Shown piece by piece: positions 60,869-64,000 of a stretch of 64,000 nt of DNA (position 1 is its first letter; every line of letters starts with the position of its first letter). The position numbers and the translations under genes were made by a program. Origin of the DNA: JAILEN01 sp036723975 (lineage in GTDB: Bacteria; Bacillota; Clostridia; Lachnospirales; Lachnospiraceae); contig DAIMGJ010000009.1 in NCBI GenBank assembly GCA_036723975.1, forward strand, positions 28,176 to 92,175. The letters are read 5' to 3'. The notes under the pieces are model-generated. The model worked only from the letters and a program-made list of their open reading frames with translations. It was not told the DNA's origin and searched no databases.

Positions 60869-61102
60869 TTTATGCATCAATTCCTACGCTTTTTGGTTTT
60901 TTCGATGCTTAGACCATCAATGCTTTTTTGTTCTGGGCATCGGAATTACAGAAATAGCAAAAATCGATGCCTAAAACTATCAAGATTCGACGTTCTGGGC
61001 ATCGGAATTACAAAAAATGCAAAAATCGATGTCTAAATTATCAAAATCCGATGTTCTGGGCATCGGAATTTAGAAAAATAGCAAATTCCGATGCCCCAAC
61101 GC
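60869..61102. repeat. Tandem hairpin repeats, about 61-bp period
   Basis: GTTCTGGGCATCGGAATT begins units at 60930, 60992 and 61053 (periods 62 and 61 bp), and a decayed unit precedes them from about 60869. Each unit holds GGCATCGGAATT with a matching AATTCCGATGCC or AAATCGATGCC arm about 12 bp later; in the last unit the 13-bp arms are perfect. The rest of 60808-61223 holds no convincing gene. Confidence 0.75.
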
Positions 61103-61223
61103 TATGGACCGGGGGTATGGACCAAGGGGACGGGGTTCCCGGCTCATTTTACAAAGGCTTGAATAATCGAGCTGTAAGCTTAGGAATAGAACCAGATAAC
61201 TAAAAGTAGTAGAGGAAAATACA

Positions 61224-62099
61224 ATGGAATTTATCAGTGATTACATGAGAGATGATACATACCGCCATATGCTGAATGGGCTGACTCAAAAGACATTCGG
61301 ATTTGATTTTGAAGGCTGGGTTACGAATGGCTATTTTGAAGGTGATTATATTCCTTTTTCCTATGTGGAAGGAGGAATTATGGTATCTAATGTATCTGCC
61401 AATCGAATGTGTTTCAGACAAAATGGGTCCGTTCATAACTATATCCAGATAGGAACGGTTATGACTGACTCTGACTATAGAAAGCAGGGACTTGCTGCTG
61501 AACTGATGAAACGAGTGATCGAAGAGTATGAGAAAGACTGTGACGGACTTTATCTCTTTGGTGACCTGAGTGCTGCCGGTTTTTATCGTAAGATGGATTT
61601 TGAAATCATAAATCAGTACAGATATTTTCTAAAAGAAGAATTCTGTACTTTTGATAAAAACGTTGAGTCGTTCATATCAATACAGGATATGGATGATGCC
61701 GTAAAACAGAAATACCGGGATTATGTCCGCGTCAGCGAGCCTCATTCTTCTTTTGAGCAGATCAATAAATACGGTCTGCAGATGTTCTATACATCAGGAC
61801 TGGATAACGTGTACTACTGTGCAGATCTTGATTGCTTTATTGTGCTGGAAGAGGATGAGATACCTGTTTTGCAGTCAGTTCTGTGCAGGAAAAAAGTCGC
61901 CCTTACAGATGTTGTAAGGCGTATAGATCTTGATAAGTCCGGGTTTATGCTGGGATTTACGCCTCTTGAAGAGGATAGGGATAAATGCATCTCTGAAGAG
62001 TATGATGGAGGAGACGACTACAGACTTTTTTACAGAGGTAAAAAACTTGAATCTATAGAAAAGGATAAATTATATTTCCCTGATTTATCACATGCTTAA
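61224..62099 (+). CDS. GNAT family N-acetyltransferase, two-part
   Basis: A 291-residue protein. The acetyl-CoA-binding GNAT core lies at about residues 55-135: IGTVMTDSDYRKQGLAAELMKRVI is motif A with the Q/R-x-x-G-x-A loop, and YLFGDLSAAGFYRKMDF is motif B. The C-terminal ~150 residues are an additional domain of unknown role. Substrate unknown. AGAGGAAAATACA precedes the ATG. It begins the accessory gene group at the window end. Confidence 0.83.
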   Translation: MEFISDYMRDDTYRHMLNGLTQKTFGFDFEGWVTNGYFEGDYIPFSYVEGGIMVSNVSANRMCFRQNGSVHNYIQIGTVMTDSDYRKQGLAAELMKRVIEEYEKDCDGLYLFGDLSAAGFYRKMDFEIINQYRYFLKEEFCTFDKNVESFISIQDMDDAVKQKYRDYVRVSEPHSSFEQINKYGLQMFYTSGLDNVYYCADLDCFIVLEEDEIPVLQSVLCRKKVALTDVVRRIDLDKSGFMLGFTPLEEDRDKCISEEYDGGDDYRLFYRGKKLESIEKDKLYFPDLSHA

Positions 62100-62150
62100 A
62101 CCTGATGAAAGGTATATTTATGGATTGGATGAATTGGAGATTAACGGAGT

Positions 62151-62651
62151 ATGAAAGAGCAGGTTATTTTACTTAACGGCCCGTCCAGCAGTGGAAAATC
62201 TACTTTGGCAAAAGCACTGCAAAATCTGATAACTATTGAGGCTCACAAAAGATGTATAGTGGTTTCCATAGACGATTTTATGAAGATTTCTCAGACAGAA
62301 ACCATCTATGAGGATGATGTTTTTGAGATATCAGGCGATATGTGCGCAAAAGCATTAGAATTGCTTGAGGCAGGCTTCGACATAATCATTGACCACGTGA
62401 TAACAAGTGAACGGATTTTTAACCAATTGGTCGGGAGCCTATCTTCTTTTTCTTTGAGGAAGGTGCGGATTACCTGCCCGTTGGATATTTTAAAACACAG
62501 AGAATTGAAGCGCGGGGACAGGTGCGTCGGCTCTGCGGAAGCCTCTGCAGAGTACTTGTTTCCGAAGGAGGGATATGACCTGGTCGTTGATACCGGGGGA
62601 CAATCTCCGGAAGAGAATGCACGGCTGATTTTTACAAGCTTTTTTGATTAA
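62151..62651 (+). CDS. Chloramphenicol phosphotransferase-like kinase
   Basis: A 166-residue P-loop kinase of the CPT family. Walker A is LLNGPSSSGKSTLAKAL (residues 7-23), followed by SIDDFMK with the catalytic Asp region, IIIDHVI, and a lid RELKRGDR. CPT phosphorylates chloramphenicol, but relatives act on other small alcohols, so resistance is not proven. It follows the GNAT gene by 51 bp. Confidence 0.83.
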   Translation: MKEQVILLNGPSSSGKSTLAKALQNLITIEAHKRCIVVSIDDFMKISQTETIYEDDVFEISGDMCAKALELLEAGFDIIIDHVITSERIFNQLVGSLSSFSLRKVRITCPLDILKHRELKRGDRCVGSAEASAEYLFPKEGYDLVVDTGGQSPEENARLIFTSFFD

Positions 62652-62759
62652 CAAATCGGAATTTGTAGGGCAGTTATATTCCAGGATAAATGACTAAGGT
62701 AAATTGTAGATGTTCCTGGGACTTTGGAAATAGCATTTGCAGAAAAGGAGCAGTATTGT

Positions 62760-63278
62760 TTGATCAGAATTGAATTATTATCAAAAGACAATTTTCATCC
62801 GGATTCGTTAGAACACTATCAAAGAAAACAGAAAGTAAAAAAAGTATACCGAAAGCAGGACGGAGAGTATATTCTTGTAGATTGTGTGTATACGGAAGAT
62901 TGGGATCTGAACAAAAAGCGTTCTGTAGCAAAGAAAATATGCAGTGATGAATATATCACATACATTGCTTTGGACAATGATAAAGTGGTCGGTTTTATAG
63001 GACTGTTAAAGAAACTTCGTGGTCCGTACATGATTCTTGATATGATGCAGGTGTCTTCTGAATGCAGAGGACAGGGGATTGGCAGACAATTATTTGAAGC
63101 GGGAAAAGAGGAAGCAAGAAAAGCCGGTGCGCAGGCTTTGTATATATCTGCCTGTTCTTCTGAAGAGACGATTGCATTTTACAGAGCCATGGGAAGTGAC
63201 CTGGCAAGTAATCCTATAAAAGAAATTGCGGAAGAAGAACCGTTTGACCTTCAGATGATTTGTCCTGTGAATGATTAA
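62760..63278 (+). CDS. GNAT family N-acetyltransferase
   Basis: A 172-residue single-domain acetyltransferase. Motif A is LDMMQVSSECRGQGIGRQLFEAG (about residues 100-125) with RGQGIG for CoA binding, and FYRAMG is motif B. The most likely start is TTG at 62760, nine bases after AAAGGAG; the frame extends upstream to a TTG at 62724 without a ribosome site. Substrate unknown. Confidence 0.83.
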   Translation: MIRIELLSKDNFHPDSLEHYQRKQKVKKVYRKQDGEYILVDCVYTEDWDLNKKRSVAKKICSDEYITYIALDNDKVVGFIGLLKKLRGPYMILDMMQVSSECRGQGIGRQLFEAGKEEARKAGAQALYISACSSEETIAFYRAMGSDLASNPIKEIAEEEPFDLQMICPVND

Positions 63279-63292
63279 AGTCGTACTATAAG

Positions 63293-63388
63293 TGGTTAAT
63301 CAACGAAAACTACGTCGAGACGGTAGCACTTTTAAACGAGAGAAAATATGAATTATATGAGGAGATTTTTGGAGATGAATTCAAATGA
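63293..63388 (+). pseudogene. 3' remnant of an unidentified gene
   Basis: The in-frame segment WLINENYVETVALLNERKYE...IFGDEFK-stop reads like the C-terminus of a real protein but has no start and is cut off upstream by a stop at 63272. It overlaps the next gene's start. Probably a leftover from recombination; the parent gene is not recognised. Confidence 0.4.
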
Positions 63389-64000
63389 TTATACAATACG
63401 ACTTGAGAGAGAAGATGAATACAGAGAAGTTGAAAACCTTGTAAGGGAGTCCTTCTGGAACGTGTATCGCCCGGGATGCAGTGAGCATTATGTGATACAT
63501 GTCCTTAGGGATGATCCTGCTTTTGTAAAAGAACTTGATTTTGTCATGGAGAAAGACGGCAAGCTTATCGGTCAGAACATGTTTATGAAAACTACCATTG
63601 AGGCAGATGATGGAAAGACTATCGACGTTCTTACAATGGGACCGATCGGCATCGCTCCTGAGCTTAAAAGAAAAGGATATGGCAAGGCAATCCTGGACTA
63701 CTCTCTTGAAAAGGCTGCAGAAATGGGCTTTGGAGCGGTGCTTTTTGAAGGGAATATTGGTTTCTATGGACACAGCGGCTTTGACTATGCCAGCAAGTTC
63801 GGAATCAGATACCATGACCTTCCGAAAGATGCTGATTCTTCATTTTTCCTGTGCAAGGAGCTGATTCCTGGATATCTTGATGGGATCACCGGTGTGTACC
63901 AGACTCCAAAGGGCTACTATGTTGAAGATGCTGATGTTGAAGAGTTTGATAAGAACTTTCCGCCAAAAGAAAAGCTTAAGCTGCCCGGACAGATTTTTGA
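63375..64000 (+). CDS. GNAT family N-acetyltransferase, 3'-truncated by window
   Basis: The frame runs open to the window end (208 complete codons). NSNDYTIRLEREDEYREVENLVRESFWNVYRPGCSEHYV is an N-acetyltransferase start; motif A is MGPIGIAPELKRKGYGKAILDYS with the RKGYG CoA loop, and FEGNIGFYGHSGF is motif B. The layout matches the YhbS/predicted N-acetyltransferase group. AGGAG lies about 10 bases before the ATG. Substrate unknown. Confidence 0.85.
   Translation, partial: MNSNDYTIRLEREDEYREVENLVRESFWNVYRPGCSEHYVIHVLRDDPAFVKELDFVMEKDGKLIGQNMFMKTTIEADDGKTIDVLTMGPIGIAPELKRKGYGKAILDYSLEKAAEMGFGAVLFEGNIGFYGHSGFDYASKFGIRYHDLPKDADSSFFLCKELIPGYLDGITGVYQTPKGYYVEDADVEEFDKNFPPKEKLKLPGQIF

Noticed and set aside
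60869..61102. CRISPR array
   Set aside because: Units are about 61 bp, only three are clear, the linkers are partly alike, and no cas genes are present. The repeats are better described as tandem hairpins.
60967..61203. 78-residue frame through the hairpin repeats
   Set aside because: It reads the repeat sequence, has no ribosome site and no sensible protein composition.
63293..63388. Independent small gene
   Set aside because: The frame has no start codon or ribosome site, so I list it only as a possible 3' remnant.
60808..64000. Right attachment site of the tRNA-Gly element
   Set aside because: I looked for the tRNA-Gly 3' sequence (TTCGAGTCCCGTCTCGCGCT) on both strands and saw no copy, so the right end is left open.

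Overview
The window looks like chromosome of a Lachnospiraceae-type clostridium (Butyrivibrio/Eubacterium-like). Base composition is moderately AT-rich, Shine-Dalgarno sites are strong (AGGAGG-type), there is a bacterial RNase P RNA, an unusual density of cyclic-di-GMP proteins (five GGDEF and/or EAL proteins), a monomeric [FeFe] hydrogenase, a DUF4317 protein and a YitT protein. The genus is inferred from gene content only. One assembly gap (10 N) lies at 59198-59207.

Layout. 1-6.7 kb is housekeeping: a truncated degenerate GGDEF-EAL protein, a SulP anion transporter, rnpB, an ECF S-component, mtnA, an Mrp/NBP35 ATPase and a cyclophilin. 6.9-10.0 kb is a small operon that looks like a stripped Tad/Flp pilus locus (CpaF relic without ATPase motifs, TadB-like membrane protein, 43-aa secreted peptide) ending in a membrane-anchored coiled-coil protein with a phage tail-tip C-terminus. 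10.1-18.8 kb holds an HMGL-like aldolase, a 23-residue peptide gene on the minus strand, a PAS-GGDEF-EAL protein, a WYL regulator, a HAD nucleotidase, a membrane protein and a radical SAM/SPASM enzyme overlapping a membrane protein whose cytoplasmic tail carries six Cys-Ala repeats. The last pair is the best candidate for an undescribed peptide-modification system.

18.78-22.68 kb is a compact island bounded by a 42-bp perfect direct repeat: the 3' part of an intact tRNA-Thr(GGT) gene and a matching fragment. It carries a VbhA/Fic-type toxin-antitoxin pair and three uncharacterised genes but no integrase. 22.8-51.8 kb returns to core functions: lytic transglycosylase, hybrid histidine kinase, GH13 hydrolase, lysA, a GC-rich folded intergenic element, tRNA-Leu, MATE exporter, YitT protein, flavin reductase, ilvE, an RNA-methylase-like protein, GGDEF-EAL protein, a divergent ClpX, DegV, FolC, a J-domain protein, two tandem GGDEF sensors, [FeFe] hydrogenase, DUF4317, Cof-type phosphatase, YfbR-like nucleotidase and a PurF paralogue lacking its glutaminase nucleophile.

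51.93 kb onward is an integrative mobilizable element inserted beside tRNA-Gly(GCC): tyrosine integrase, an AT-rich segment with 8-bp iterons, VapE-type helicase, CHC2 primase, MobQ relaxase, DUF3847 protein and an oriT with an RSF1010-like nic core, then divergently a Cro/CI-type repressor and a sigma factor interrupted by an insertion at the assembly gap, a GIY-YIG endonuclease, tandem hairpin repeats and, up to the window end, acetyltransferases and a chloramphenicol-phosphotransferase-like kinase. The right end of this element was not found.
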